Origin: Microbacterium aurantiacum
GTDB lineage: Bacteria; Actinomycetota; Actinomycetes; Actinomycetales; Microbacteriaceae
Direction: 5' to 3'
DNA: 64,000 nt
Assembly (NCBI RefSeq): GCF_021654035.1
Contig: NZ_JAJPDW010000002.1
Span: 372,001-436,000 of the forward strand
The notes below the pieces were generated by a model, which had not been told where the DNA came from, searched no databases, and was given only the letters and a program-made list of their open reading frames with translations. Position numbers and translations under genes: made by a program. Every line of letters begins with the position of its first letter. Position 1 is the stretch's first letter. Positions 52,102 through 60,370 of the stretch are shown here, piece after piece.

Positions 52102-53346
52102 ATGACCGCGACCACACCGGAGCCCGCGACCGCCCTCACGCCCGCGTCCTCAGAGAGAACCCGCGCCCGCCGCGTCGGACGCGAGATCGCCGCGATCGTC
52201 TCCGTCACCCTCGCGGGCGCCCTGATCTTCATCATCAACTTCGGCCTCAGCGTCGACTCCGGCGCCGATGACACCACCCTGCGCTTCGCCGGTATCTTCT
52301 TCCTCGACATCCTCCTCGGCCTCCTCGCCGTGGGGCTCGTCACTCTCCGCCGCCTCGCGCCGCTCACGATCGCGATCCTCCTCGCGGTCATCGCCGCCGT
52401 GTCCTCGTTCGCGGTCCCGGCGGCTCTGCTCGCGCTCGTGTCGCTCGCCACCCACCGCCGCACGCGTGACATCGCCATCGCGACCGCGGTCTGGCTCGTT
52501 TCCGGCGCCGCCGCCGCGCTTCTCGGCCTCGACCTGATCGGCGTCCCGCTCGCCCCCGTCGATCTCGCGATCACCCTCGCGGTCACGGCGCTCCTCCTCG
52601 CCGTCGCGATCGCCATCGGCGTCTCGATCGGATCCCGCCGCGCCCTCGTCGCCTCCCTCCAGGAGCGCGCGATCCTCGTCGAAGAAGAGCAGCGCCTCCG
52701 CGAGGATGCCGCGCGCGACCACGAGCGCGCCCGCATCGCCCGCGAGATGCACGACTCGCTCGCGCACCGCCTGTCCCTGACGGCGATGCACGCGAGTGCG
52801 CTCCGCTACCGCGACGATCTCGACGCCGACGAGCGCGCTGCGGTCGTCGAGACCGTCCACGACAACGCCCGCGCGTCGCTCGGTGAGCTCCGTGACATCC
52901 TCGCCGTCGTCCGCGCTCCCGGGTCGGCCGAGTCCGACCACCCGCAGCCGACCCTCGACGACCTCGAGGCCCTCATCGCCACCGTCACCGCCGCCACCTC
53001 GGTCGACACCCGCATCGCCGTCGACACCGCGTCGCTGTCCCCGACGGTCAGTCGCCACGCGTACCGCATCGTGCAGGAGTGCCTCACGAATGCCCGCCGT
53101 CACGCCCCCGGTGCGCCGGTCACCCTCATCGTCGCCGGCACGGTCGGCGACCGCCTCGCCCTCACCGTCCGCAACTCCCTGCCCGCCGACGCCCAGACCC
53201 CCACACACGGCCAGACCCCCACCCCCGGCTTCGGCCTGATCGGGATCGATGAGCGCGTCCGCGCCGTCCAGGGCACCCTCGACATCACCCAGGGTCCCGA
53301 CGAGTTCCGCGTGGAGGTGAGCCTCCCGTGGTCGATCAGCGCATGA
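52102..53346 (+). CDS. two-component sensor histidine kinase (NarL/DesK type)
   Basis: A 414-aa membrane kinase. About five helices in the first 200 residues form the sensor; the HisKA_3 dimerisation domain carries the phospho-accepting His217 (RIAREMHDSLAHRLSL); the ATPase domain has the N-box ECLTNARRHAPG and the G-box GFGLIGIDERV. The signal is unknown. ATG 52102 has TACGCT six bases upstream. Its stop overlaps the response regulator start. Confidence 0.9.
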   Translation: MTATTPEPATALTPASSERTRARRVGREIAAIVSVTLAGALIFIINFGLSVDSGADDTTLRFAGIFFLDILLGLLAVGLVTLRRLAPLTIAILLAVIAAVSSFAVPAALLALVSLATHRRTRDIAIATAVWLVSGAAAALLGLDLIGVPLAPVDLAITLAVTALLLAVAIAIGVSIGSRRALVASLQERAILVEEEQRLREDAARDHERARIAREMHDSLAHRLSLTAMHASALRYRDDLDADERAAVVETVHDNARASLGELRDILAVVRAPGSAESDHPQPTLDDLEALIATVTAATSVDTRIAVDTASLSPTVSRHAYRIVQECLTNARRHAPGAPVTLIVAGTVGDRLALTVRNSLPADAQTPTHGQTPTPGFGLIGIDERVRAVQGTLDITQGPDEFRVEVSLPWSISA

Positions 53347-54026
53347 CGGATGCCGTCACCGTCGTCCTTGTCGACGACGACCCGCAGGTGCGATCGGCGC
53401 TGCGTCTCGTTCTCGGAACCGACACGGCCCTCACCGTCGTCGGCGAGGCGGCGGACGGACTCGAGGCCGAAGCGGTCATCGCCCGTCACCGCCCCGATGT
53501 CGTCCTCATGGACATCCGGATGCCGCGCTGCGACGGCCTCACCGCGACCGCCCGCGAGATCGCGCGCGATCCGTCGCAGGCGATCATCGTGCTCACGACC
53601 TTCGATGCTGATGAGGATGTCGTCCGCGCGCTCCGCGCCGGCGCCCGTGGATTCCTCCTGAAGGATGCGCCGCCGTCGGAGCTCGTCGCCGCGATCCGCG
53701 CCGCGGCGGAGGGTCGCCCCGTCCTCGCGCCGGGGGTGCTCGACACCGTGATGCGCCTGGCCGCCGACCACACCCGACTCCCCGACGCCGCCGATCAGAA
53801 GGCTCTGGCGTCCCTCACGCCGCGCGAGCTCGAGATCGCGCAGGCCGTCGCGCGCGGCGCCTCGAACGCCGAGATCTCCGCCGAGCTGTTCCTCTCCATC
53901 CCCACGGTGAAGACCCACGTCAGCCGGGTGCTCGGCAAGCTCGGTGTCGAGAGTCGCACCCAGGCCGCCGCTCTGATCCTCCGCTCATCGCCTCGCGAGG
54001 ATCGCCCCCGTGACCGTCGACGTTGA
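53343..54026 (+). CDS. LuxR/NarL-type response regulator
   Basis: A 227-aa response regulator. Receiver domain with acidic pair DDD near residue 11 and phospho-accepting Asp57 (VVLMDIRMP); output LuxR helix-turn-helix (LTPRELEIAQAVARGASNAE and LFLSIPTVKTHVSRVLGKLG). ATG 53343 overlaps the kinase stop by four bases. Cognate partner of the kinase. Confidence 0.92.
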   Translation: MTDAVTVVLVDDDPQVRSALRLVLGTDTALTVVGEAADGLEAEAVIARHRPDVVLMDIRMPRCDGLTATAREIARDPSQAIIVLTTFDADEDVVRALRAGARGFLLKDAPPSELVAAIRAAAEGRPVLAPGVLDTVMRLAADHTRLPDAADQKALASLTPRELEIAQAVARGASNAEISAELFLSIPTVKTHVSRVLGKLGVESRTQAAALILRSSPREDRPRDRRR

Positions 54027-54245
54027 CACCATCTCCCGATACGCGCTCCGCTGGGCCGAAGAGCATCTCGACTCCACGGCGTACACGACCCGGTGCCTTG
54101 CCTTCGTCGAAGACGCGATCGAGCGGGCGAACGAGGTCGAGATCTTCGGTGGCGGTTACGCCGGCGAATCCGCCGACCTGTACGGAGCGACCCATACCGC
54201 CGATCCCGCGCCTCCCGGTGCCTTCGTCTTCTACCGCAGCGTGCG
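54010..54245 (+). pseudogene. 5' part of a broken gene of unknown function
   Basis: GTG 54010, overlapping the end of the response regulator gene, opens about 75 normal-looking codons (ISRYALRWAEEHLDSTAYTT, then RCLAFVEDAIERANEVEIFG) that end near FVFYR at 54240. After that the frame reads Ser/Arg-rich noise and stops at 54282. The intact relatives I recall of this kind continue with a cell wall hydrolase-like or NlpC-like part, but this is uncertain. The break coincides with the start of the SDR remnant. Confidence 0.55.
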
Positions 54246-54935
54246 AACTTCTCGCTCGTCGACCTCTCCGAAGAGGGCTTGACGGCGACGACGGATGCCG
54301 TCCGCGAGGTCGCCCCCGACGCCAAGCTCCTCACCGTCACCGCCGATGTCTCGAGCGAGGAGGACACGCAGCGCTACGTCGACGAGACCCTGTCGACGTT
54401 CGGGCGCATCGACGGCTTTTTCAACAACGCCGGCATCGAGGGCAAGCAGAACCTCACCGAGGACTTCAGTGCCGACGAGTTCGATCGTGTCGTCTCGATC
54501 AACCTGCGTGGCGTCTTCCTCGGTCTCGAGAAGGTCCTGAAGGTCATGCGTGAGCAGGGGAGCGGCGCTGTCGTGAACACCGCGAGCGTCGGTGGTATCC
54601 GCGGCATCGGTCGCCAGTCCGGTTACGCCGCCGCGAAGCACGGCGTCGTGGGCCTGACGCGCAACTCGGCCGTCGAGTACGGCGAGTTCGGTGTCCGCCT
54701 GAACTCGATCGCCCCGGGTGCGATCTGGACGCCCATGGTCGAGAACTCCATGAAGCAGCTCGACCCCGACGACCCCCGCGGCGCGGCCGAGCAGTTCATT
54801 CAGGCGAACCCCACCAAGCGCTACGGCGAGGCTCCCGAGATCGCGGCGGTGGTCGCCTTCCTCCTCTCCGACGACGCCTCCTACGTCAATGCCACGGTCA
54901 TCCCGATCGACGGTGGCCAGTCCGCCAAGTACTGA
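54243..54935 (+). pseudogene. short-chain dehydrogenase lacking its N-terminus
   Basis: From about 54243 the frame encodes a classical SDR from the end of beta-strand 2 onward: SLVDLSEEGL, NNAGIEG, catalytic Ser in NTASVGGIRG, YAAAKHG with Tyr/Lys, and the C-terminal DGGQSAKY. The first about 35 residues with the GxxxGxG cofactor loop and any suitable start codon are absent; upstream codons belong to another gene in a different frame. It is almost surely inactive unless remade by frameshift. A strong hairpin follows. Confidence 0.8.
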
Positions 54936-54958
54936 GGCTCACGCCCCCGTGATGACAA

Positions 54959-54994
54959 GAGACCGCCCCAGCCCCTACGGGCTGGGGCGGTCTC
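54959..54994. terminator. strong bidirectional terminator hairpin
   Basis: GAGACCGCCCCAGCCC pairs perfectly with GGGCTGGGGCGGTCTC (16 bp, 4-nt loop) between the SDR remnant and the convergent small basic protein gene. Confidence 0.8.
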
Positions 54995-55017
54995 GGCGTC
55001 TCTCTTCCCAGGCCCCG

Positions 55018-55143
55018 TCAGCGGGACTTGCGCGGCCGCGCCGGCTCTGTGGCGGCCTTCGAGCGCTTGGCTTCGCGCTTCTCCTTGAGGCTGAGCTTCG
55101 GTTCCTTCTTCGTGTTGGCGTTTCGAGGCGACTTTCCAGACAT
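55018..55143 (-). CDS. small basic protein
   Basis: A 41-aa, Lys/Arg-rich protein (MSGKSPRNANTKKEPKLSLK followed by EKREAKRSKA). Small lone proteins that begin MSGKSPRN and are rich in KEKR are widespread in actinobacteria, with no known function. A GTG start at 55227 would add 28 residues. A 7-bp hairpin (55200-55221) lies upstream. Confidence 0.65.
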   Translation of the reverse strand: MSGKSPRNANTKKEPKLSLKEKREAKRSKAATEPARPRKSR

Positions 55144-55245
55144 GGCGATGCACGCTTCCTTTCCTTCATTGGCGTCGTCGGGCTCTCGAGGCCCGCGTCG
55201 ATCAGCGGGGGTCTGCTGATCCGTCACAGAGGTCTTTTCGTGGGG

Positions 55246-55407
55246 TCAGCCGAGCGCGAGCCACTTCGCGGACGGCATCCTCTCGTCGACACGGCCTGCG
55301 TCGATCCGGCCTGCGACGACCGCCCGGCGGCTGTCCGTTCTCCGTCTTCGGAGGAACGCGGGTCCCCATCCGCGGGTCTCGGTCGAGGTCGGGGGAGTGG
55401 TGAACAT
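55246..55407 (-). CDS. 53-aa protein in the DksA-like operon
   Basis: A 53-aa open frame (MFTTPPTSTETRGWGPAFLR, then a basic stretch and WLALG) with AGGAG six bases before its ATG. It begins 22 bp after the stop of the 194-aa gene on the same strand. Function unknown. Confidence 0.55.
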   Translation of the reverse strand: MFTTPPTSTETRGWGPAFLRRRRTDSRRAVVAGRIDAGRVDERMPSAKWLALG

Positions 55408-55429
55408 GGTGTGCTCCTGAGTCGTGGGG

Positions 55430-56014
55430 TCAGAGGTATTCGTTCATGCCGGCGGCGCCGATCGAGGTGTGCGCGATCTCCTGCCAGCGCAGCGCGACTC
55501 CTGCGTCGAGGGATTCGCGCTCTCGAGCGCGGGTGATGACGCGTTCGGCGAGGCGGTCGCGGTCGTTGCACCGTTCGGCCAGGACGGCCGTGATCACGAC
55601 CGATCGCGCGTATGCCTGCTCGAGTCGTGTGTGGATGCGTCGTGTGGCGCTGTCGCAGATCCGCAGCACGCTCGGCTCCGAGACGACGGGCGAGCCGTTG
55701 AGGACGAGAACGATGTGTTCGAGTCCTCGCAGCCGCGCGCAGAGCGCGGCGCATTGGTCTTCGATGTCGCGAAGTGCCGAGCGCAGGTGTCTCCGCGTGC
55801 GCAGTGCACGGATGTCGATGCCGATGACCACCGCGCGAGGGTTCCCTGTCACGGCGTCGACGCCGGGGAAGTGTTCGACTTCCGGCGCCGCGGCCAGCGC
55901 CGCCAGGCACGGCAGCGGGTCGCCGATCACTGCGATCAATGGTGTTCGCGAGGGTTCCGTGCCGAGGGTCACCGCATCGGTGACACCGACCGCTGCGTCA
56001 ACGTTTATCGACAC
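55430..56014 (-). CDS. 194-aa protein of unknown function
   Basis: A soluble protein with alternating strand/helix pattern: LIAVIGDPLPCLAALAAAPE, RAVVIGIDIRAL, HIVLVLNGSPVV, SVVITAVLAERC. This looks like a Rossmann-like alpha/beta fold but no family is recognised. GTG 56014 is proposed because it overlaps the last codons of the DksA-like gene, implying coupled translation; a later GTG is possible. Middle gene of a three-gene unit. Confidence 0.6.
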   Translation of the reverse strand: MSINVDAAVGVTDAVTLGTEPSRTPLIAVIGDPLPCLAALAAAPEVEHFPGVDAVTGNPRAVVIGIDIRALRTRRHLRSALRDIEDQCAALCARLRGLEHIVLVLNGSPVVSEPSVLRICDSATRRIHTRLEQAYARSVVITAVLAERCNDRDRLAERVITRARERESLDAGVALRWQEIAHTSIGAAGMNEYL

Positions 56015-56324
56015 TGCGCTGGCAATCGATGCAGTTCTCGGCGTACGGCATGATCTCCAGCCGTGCCGCGACGATCGGTCCACGACAACGGATGCAGCGG
56101 CCGTAGGTTCCGGCGTCGATGCGCTCCAGTGCGGCGGTGATCTGGTCGATCACGCGCTGGGTCGCTTGGCTCGTCGCCCAGGAGACGGGGTCGACGTTGG
56201 GTGCGGAGGTCGGGCGGGATTCGCGGATGGCGGCTTCTCGCTCTTCGAGTTCCTTCTGCAGGAACTGGCGAGTGCGCGAGTAATCCACGGTCGGTGCGGA
56301 CGGAAATGCAGTGTCTACGGACAT
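55998..56324 (-). CDS. TraR/DksA-type zinc finger protein
   Basis: A 108-aa DksA/TraR-like protein. N-terminal helices with a coiled-coil tendency (RTRQFLQKELEEREAAIRES), then the zinc finger Cys77-x2-Cys80-x17-Cys98-x2-Cys101. Such proteins enter the secondary channel of RNA polymerase and modulate initiation; a coiled-coil tip with the two acidic residues of true DksA is not obvious. AGGAG six bases before ATG 56324. First gene of an operon with the 194-aa and 53-aa proteins. Confidence 0.85.
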   Translation of the reverse strand: MSVDTAFPSAPTVDYSRTRQFLQKELEEREAAIRESRPTSAPNVDPVSWATSQATQRVIDQITAALERIDAGTYGRCIRCRGPIVAARLEIMPYAENCIDCQRSVDKR

Positions 56325-56450
56325 GAGAACTCCTGAAAGTGGGCGCGACGAATAATGGTGCAATTCAGGCACCGTCGTGCGAATACAAAAAAGGCGCCGC
56401 ATATGCGACGCGCTGGGATAAGAGAAAGAGCCGTGAAAACACGGGTCCAT

Positions 56451-56615
56451 CTACGGTGGCGCGCGACGGGTGAGGAGCGGAAGCGATCCGGCTTCCGCTC
56501 CCGTCTTCCGGGGCGGAAGCACCTCGTGCCGGGCTCCGGCGATGTCCAGGACATATCGCACGGTTCGAGCGCTGCGCAAAAGCGCTGCGCTGACAAAGGG
56601 TGCGGTGACGGACAT
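56451..56615 (-). CDS. 54-aa putative protein
   Basis: A 54-aa frame (MSVTAPFVSAALLRSARTVR, then YVLDIAGARHEVLPPRKTG) with a good promoter just before it and an almost leaderless start. The coding pattern is weaker than in large genes. It could be a real small protein or the 5' part of a regulatory leader for the DksA-like operon. Confidence 0.45.
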   Translation of the reverse strand: MSVTAPFVSAALLRSARTVRYVLDIAGARHEVLPPRKTGAEAGSLPLLTRRAPP

Positions 56616-56622
56616 GCCCCTC

Positions 56623-56650
56623 ACCATAGCCCGAAAAGAAAATAAAGCAA
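56623..56650 (-). promoter_or_regulatory. sigma70-type promoter ahead of the DksA-like region
   Basis: On the minus strand TTGCTT (56650-56645), 16-bp A/T-rich spacer, TATGGT (56628-56623), then seven bases to ATG 56615. One of the best promoter matches in the window. Confidence 0.6.
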
Positions 56651-56789
56651 GTCGCCCAGATTCCCCCGGAATGTCCCGTCCCTTTTCTTTCCCCCTTTTT
56701 CCCCACCCCGCCCGCACGCCACCTCGCCCGCCGGCGCTCCGCCCTCACCCGCGCGGCACCCTCACCGCTCGCGCAGCCCGCACTCTTCC

Positions 56790-56828
56790 GGTGGTCGAGT
56801 AGCCCGCGCAGCGGGCGTATCGAGACCC
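56790..56828. repeat. GGTCGAGT palindromic repeat, copy 1
   Basis: GGTGGTCGAGTAGCCCGC, then GCAGCGGGCGTATCGAGACC. The two halves are inverted repeats. Two more copies lie at 59224 and 61322. I recall this kind of repeat as widespread in high-GC actinobacteria. Confidence 0.75.
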
Positions 56829-56868
56829 GGGCGGCCCGCGACGCCAGTCCCGGCCCAGCCCCGCGTCG

Positions 56869-57570
56869 TCACCCCTGACGGATGCCGTCCCCCTCCGGCT
56901 GCGTCCCCTCCGGCGCCGCCTCAGCCGCGGATGCTGCCGGCCCCGCCTCCACCCCGTGACCGGCGTGCCAGGTCCCAAGCCATGCGAGGTACACCGTCAG
57001 TTCGGCGAGGATCGCGAACCGCCAGGGAGCCGATACCCCAGACGCCTCGAGTCCCACCGCGCTGAGCACCCCGAGCACGATGATTCCGACGAGGAGCGCG
57101 ACCACGCCTCCCGTTCCGGTTTCGCGTTCCGGGCGGTGCCGTGCGAGCACGGTCGGCAGCAGTGTGAACAGGATGATCGCCCACAGTGCCCAGACGAATC
57201 CCCACGCCCACGCATCCGCGATCGCCACGAGTGCGGTCGTGCCGACGACGGCGCCGATTACGACCACGAGCTTCCCGCCACGCGCGCATGCGCGCCAGGC
57301 GAGGACGAACAGGGTTGTCGCGACGATGATTCCGAGGGCGAGCAGGATGATGCCCGCGAGTCCGCCGAGGGAGTTCCGGAACTCGATGATGACGAGGGTG
57401 GCGGTTCCGAGTGCGGCGATGGTGGCGAGGCTGACGTTGACCAGGTTCGCGGTGTCTTCGCCGATGTATGCGCGGACCGGTCGGATCGATGTGATCACCG
57501 CCGCCAGGGTGACGATGCCGACGAGCGCCAAGAAGACGTTGAGCGACGTTGTCGCATCGCTGAGGTCCAC
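56869..57570 (-). CDS. seven-helix membrane protein of unknown function
   Basis: A 233-aa protein with about seven helices (for instance NVFLALVGIVTLAAVITSI and VALLVGIIVLGVLSAVG) and a soluble Ala/Glu-rich C-terminal tail. GTG start at 57570. No family recognised. It lies 115 bp downstream of the HNH endonuclease gene on the same strand. Confidence 0.7.
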   Translation of the reverse strand: MDLSDATTSLNVFLALVGIVTLAAVITSIRPVRAYIGEDTANLVNVSLATIAALGTATLVIIEFRNSLGGLAGIILLALGIIVATTLFVLAWRACARGGKLVVVIGAVVGTTALVAIADAWAWGFVWALWAIILFTLLPTVLARHRPERETGTGGVVALLVGIIVLGVLSAVGLEASGVSAPWRFAILAELTVYLAWLGTWHAGHGVEAGPAASAAEAAPEGTQPEGDGIRQG

Positions 57571-57630
57571 CGCACGACTCTAGCCACACCTCTTCCCCGG
57601 TCCGACGTGGGTTACCCCCGTCGAGGGCAA

Positions 57631-57649
57631 GGGTTCGCGGAGCGAACCC
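57631..57649. terminator. short hairpin downstream of the HNH endonuclease gene
   Basis: GGGTTCGC and GCGAACCC form a perfect 8-bp stem with a 3-nt loop, 37 bp after the HNH gene stop. No T-run; could also be a degenerate GGTCGAGT-family repeat. Confidence 0.4.
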
Positions 57650-57685
57650 GCGGCAGCCATCCCAGGGGCGCGCGGACGCCAGTGA

Positions 57686-59065
57686 TCAGAACGGCGGAAA
57701 GATCGAAGACGATTCGCGATCCGGTTCGAGGCCGGGACCCGGATCCGGCTCCGGGATGAACATCACTCGCGGTGGTGGATCCTCGATGTAGACCTTCCCC
57801 GACGGTGCGGTGAACTTCAGCCTCCCGCCGGGGAGTTGTTCGACGGCCCATCCCGCGGCGTGCCTGGTGACGTGGTGTCGGGTGCAGCACGGACCGAGGT
57901 TGTCGCCGTCGGTCTTCCCACCGTTCGCGTACTCCTGATGGTGATCGATCTCGGATCGCATCGCGGGTCGGCGGCATCCCGGGAACGCGCATCGCACGTA
58001 TCGGGCTTGCAGGAACCTCTTGATCCCCGCCGTCGGCGTGTACCGATCCGTGGTCAAGACCTCCGCGGTGACGGGGTGGAGGAACACCCGGTCGAACCCG
58101 GGAGCATTCCCCGTGAGGATCCGCACCGTGGCCGGGTCGATCGCGCACTTCCCGTTCAGCTCCGCCCCACCCGAGGTGGTTCCGGCGAGGGTGGTGGCGG
58201 GGATGCTGACCTGCACGCTCGCACGGATCGCTGCGAGCCCACCCCCGGTGGGGTCAACGGTGGGCGCGGCGGTGAGGAGCATGTCCATCACGACATCCGC
58301 ACGGATCTGATCCAGGGTGCGCTCGTCGAACCACGGTTCCTCGGCCTCTTCGCCGCGTGCCCGTCGCTCGGCGTACTCGCGCCGGGCCCGCAGGTCGGCG
58401 GCCTTGATCTCCCGCGCCACCTGGGTCGCGCGGTCGTACGCTCCGTGGACGTAGGTGGTGGGCGCGATCGTTCCGAGCATCGACATCCCGTCGGGCAAGT
58501 CTTCGACGAACACCCGCTGCTTACACGCCGCGACCTCGTGCCGCTCCTGCACCGTCCGCGGGTTGAGCTTGTCGGCGACCTGCTGCGCATACGGACGCAA
58601 CCGGCCCGTCGCAGTCTTCACCGCGTAATCCAGAACATCCTTCTCATACGCGGCCCGCGCAGCCGGGTCGGGCAGGTCCGACCCGAACTCCACGATCACC
58701 TTCGTGTGCGCCTGGGACACCTGCCCCGCCCGCCACGCCTCGAACGTCCGGGAGTACTCGGTTACGAGCCGGTGGCATTCGAACAACCGGTTCTGCACCG
58801 TACTGTCATTCACCCGAGTGGCCGCGCCGATCTCGGCCGCCATCGCCCGCAACGGCATCTCCCGCGCCTTCGCCGTCGCCGACCCGAGACACGCGGTCTG
58901 CTCCTGCGCGTACGCATACGCCTTCGCCATCGCCATCGCCTCACCCGCTTGCGCCTCGGCCATCAGCCGACGCCAGCCCACGATCTCATCGACGAATTCG
59001 CCCGTCTTCCGCGCCGCGACATCACCATCATCGCTGTCGCCCACCGGCTCCGAATTCTCGTCCAT
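57686..59065 (-). CDS. DUF222 / HNH endonuclease
   Basis: A 459-aa protein of the 13E12-type family of Microbacteriaceae and mycobacteria. The DUF222 domain covers about residues 25-330; the HNH nuclease is at about 375-425 with RCAFPGCRRPAMRSEIDHH and NLGPCCTRHH, whose cysteines and histidines bind zinc and the metal cofactor. Such genes occur in many copies and may be mobile, but no substrate or biological role is established. ATG 59065 is preferred because the TATACT at 59099-59104 is the -10, which rules out the ATG at 59098. Confidence 0.88.
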   Translation of the reverse strand: MDENSEPVGDSDDGDVAARKTGEFVDEIVGWRRLMAEAQAGEAMAMAKAYAYAQEQTACLGSATAKAREMPLRAMAAEIGAATRVNDSTVQNRLFECHRLVTEYSRTFEAWRAGQVSQAHTKVIVEFGSDLPDPAARAAYEKDVLDYAVKTATGRLRPYAQQVADKLNPRTVQERHEVAACKQRVFVEDLPDGMSMLGTIAPTTYVHGAYDRATQVAREIKAADLRARREYAERRARGEEAEEPWFDERTLDQIRADVVMDMLLTAAPTVDPTGGGLAAIRASVQVSIPATTLAGTTSGGAELNGKCAIDPATVRILTGNAPGFDRVFLHPVTAEVLTTDRYTPTAGIKRFLQARYVRCAFPGCRRPAMRSEIDHHQEYANGGKTDGDNLGPCCTRHHVTRHAAGWAVEQLPGGRLKFTAPSGKVYIEDPPPRVMFIPEPDPGPGLEPDRESSSIFPPF

Positions 59066-59098
59066 GGCTTCTCGTCTCGATCGATGTTCCGTCCTCAT

Positions 59099-59104
59099 AG
59101 TATA
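59099..59104 (-). promoter_or_regulatory. -10 element of the HNH endonuclease gene
   Basis: TATACT on the minus strand, 33 bp before ATG 59065, in a locally A/T-rich stretch. Confidence 0.5.
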
Positions 59105-59223
59105 GAACACAGCTACGACATTGAGTGGGGGATGATCCCCAATGTGGATAACAAATATCGAACCTAGATACGCCCTTCGCGACCCCACCCGCCCGGAATC
59201 CCCGTCCTCCCCCCCCCGCTTTC

Positions 59224-59263
59224 GGATGGTCGAGTGTCCGCGTAGCGGCCGTACCGAGACCCG
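59224..59263. repeat. GGTCGAGT palindromic repeat, copy 2
   Basis: GGATGGTCGAGTGTCCGC, then GTAGCGGCCGTACCGAGACC. It occupies the 267-bp gap between the HNH gene and the 108-aa gene; the remaining sequence of that gap shows no gene. Confidence 0.7.
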
Positions 59264-59332
59264 GACGACCCGCAACGCCGGCCCCACGCGACCCCGGCGA
59301 CCCCGGCGACCCGCGCGTGGTCGAATAGGCCC

Positions 59333-59659
59333 ATGCCCGCCCCGCAGAACGCGATCTCTCTCACCCTCGATGGAACCCCCGACTTCCCGAGCGTGGTTCT
59401 CCAGGCGCTCTACCGCATCACGCGGCGCTCCACCCCTGAGCTGCGCCGCGCGATCCGCGCCGGCGAGCCGATCTTCACCGCTGCCCTCTTCGGCACCGAT
59501 CACATCGATGTCGTCCCTCGCCTTGAGAAGACGGTCGACTACCTCGGCGGGCTCGGCATCCCGTTCACGCTCCACGAATGGGTCGACGGATCCCGCGAAG
59601 AGATCGCCGTCCAACTCATGCGCGAGATCATCGAGGCCGCCGACGGCTCCTCCGCCTGA
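59333..59659 (+). CDS. 108-aa protein of unknown function
   Basis: A soluble alpha/beta protein (ISLTLDGTPDFPSVVLQALY, later DVVPRLEKTVDYLGGLGIPF). The last part resembles the C-terminal fold of ribosomal protein L7/L12, as in small actinobacterial proteins, but no family is certain. TCGAAT six bases before ATG suggests a leaderless mRNA. Ends 41 bp before the convergent four-helix protein gene. Confidence 0.65.
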   Translation: MPAPQNAISLTLDGTPDFPSVVLQALYRITRRSTPELRRAIRAGEPIFTAALFGTDHIDVVPRLEKTVDYLGGLGIPFTLHEWVDGSREEIAVQLMREIIEAADGSSA

Positions 59660-59700
59660 CCTGCGCACCCGCGCGATCGGCTCGCGACGTCAAGCGGTCG

Positions 59701-60270
59701 CTATCGAAGTCGCTCGATTTCGTTTGCTACCAGGCGTTCGAGTCTGGAGTGGTCGACCATAGCCACGACGAAAACAACCACTCCAATGAGCAGTACTACC
59801 CCGAGTGCGATTGACTCCGCGAGCAACCATCCGACGGGCACGACGTCTACCGTGAAGAGGAATGCCATACTCCCGGCCATCAGGCCGAGCGTGACGGCAG
59901 CGACCACACTGAACGCGAAGTAGTTCGGCCACCCCTTCATGGCGCGCTGTCCGCCGAACTCGCGCCAGGAGTCGAAAGCGGACGGGTTACTCGTGCCCAA
60001 GAGCATGACGGCGCGAGCCTCGCAGAAGTCTCTGAACGCACTGAGGATGAGGTGTTCGTGAAGCATCCGTGCAGCGATCGCCCAAAGGAGCAAGCAGATG
60101 ATTGGGATGAACGCGAAAAATTCGTACCGGGAGTAGGAGATGGCTACCCCGGACAACGCCGACACGGCGGTGAGGCCTATGGCTATGAGCTCGAACACCT
60201 TGGTCTGCAGGATGCGAGCTTGATTGTCGTACTGAATGAAACGCTGCTGCCAAAGGTCCCCCGCCGTCAC
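59701..60270 (-). CDS. four-helix membrane protein of lower GC
   Basis: A 189-aa protein from GTG 60270. Four helices at about residues 21-42, 47-67, 120-142 and 150-172, with a soluble loop between 2 and 3 (LILSAFRDFCEARAVMLLG). Codon use is clearly less G/C-biased than in its neighbours, suggesting recent transfer. The layout recalls small membrane effectors of the SLATT type but no partner enzyme is nearby. No named family is assigned. Confidence 0.6.
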   Translation of the reverse strand: MTAGDLWQQRFIQYDNQARILQTKVFELIAIGLTAVSALSGVAISYSRYEFFAFIPIICLLLWAIAARMLHEHLILSAFRDFCEARAVMLLGTSNPSAFDSWREFGGQRAMKGWPNYFAFSVVAAVTLGLMAGSMAFLFTVDVVPVGWLLAESIALGVVLLIGVVVFVVAMVDHSRLERLVANEIERLR

Positions 60271-60358
60271 GAGTAGAAACCTACTAGGTGGCCATCTCCC
60301 GTCGGCACCGCCATCGCCCCACCCTGTGACACCCCTCCCTCCCGGCACCCTCGCCCCC

Positions 60359-60370
60359 TAGGCTGGCGCC
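60359..60370 (+). promoter_or_regulatory. leaderless promoter -10 of the universal stress protein gene
   Basis: TAGGCT at 60359-60364, six bases, ATG 60371. Confidence 0.6.

Noticed and set aside
55200-55221. GATCAGC-N8-GCTGATC hairpin as a riboswitch or regulatory RNA
   Set aside because: A single 7-bp stem without conserved flanks is too little evidence.
55224-55910. 228-codon minus-strand frame
   Set aside because: Low-complexity Arg/His/Pro composition, overlaps the better supported 194-aa and 53-aa genes.
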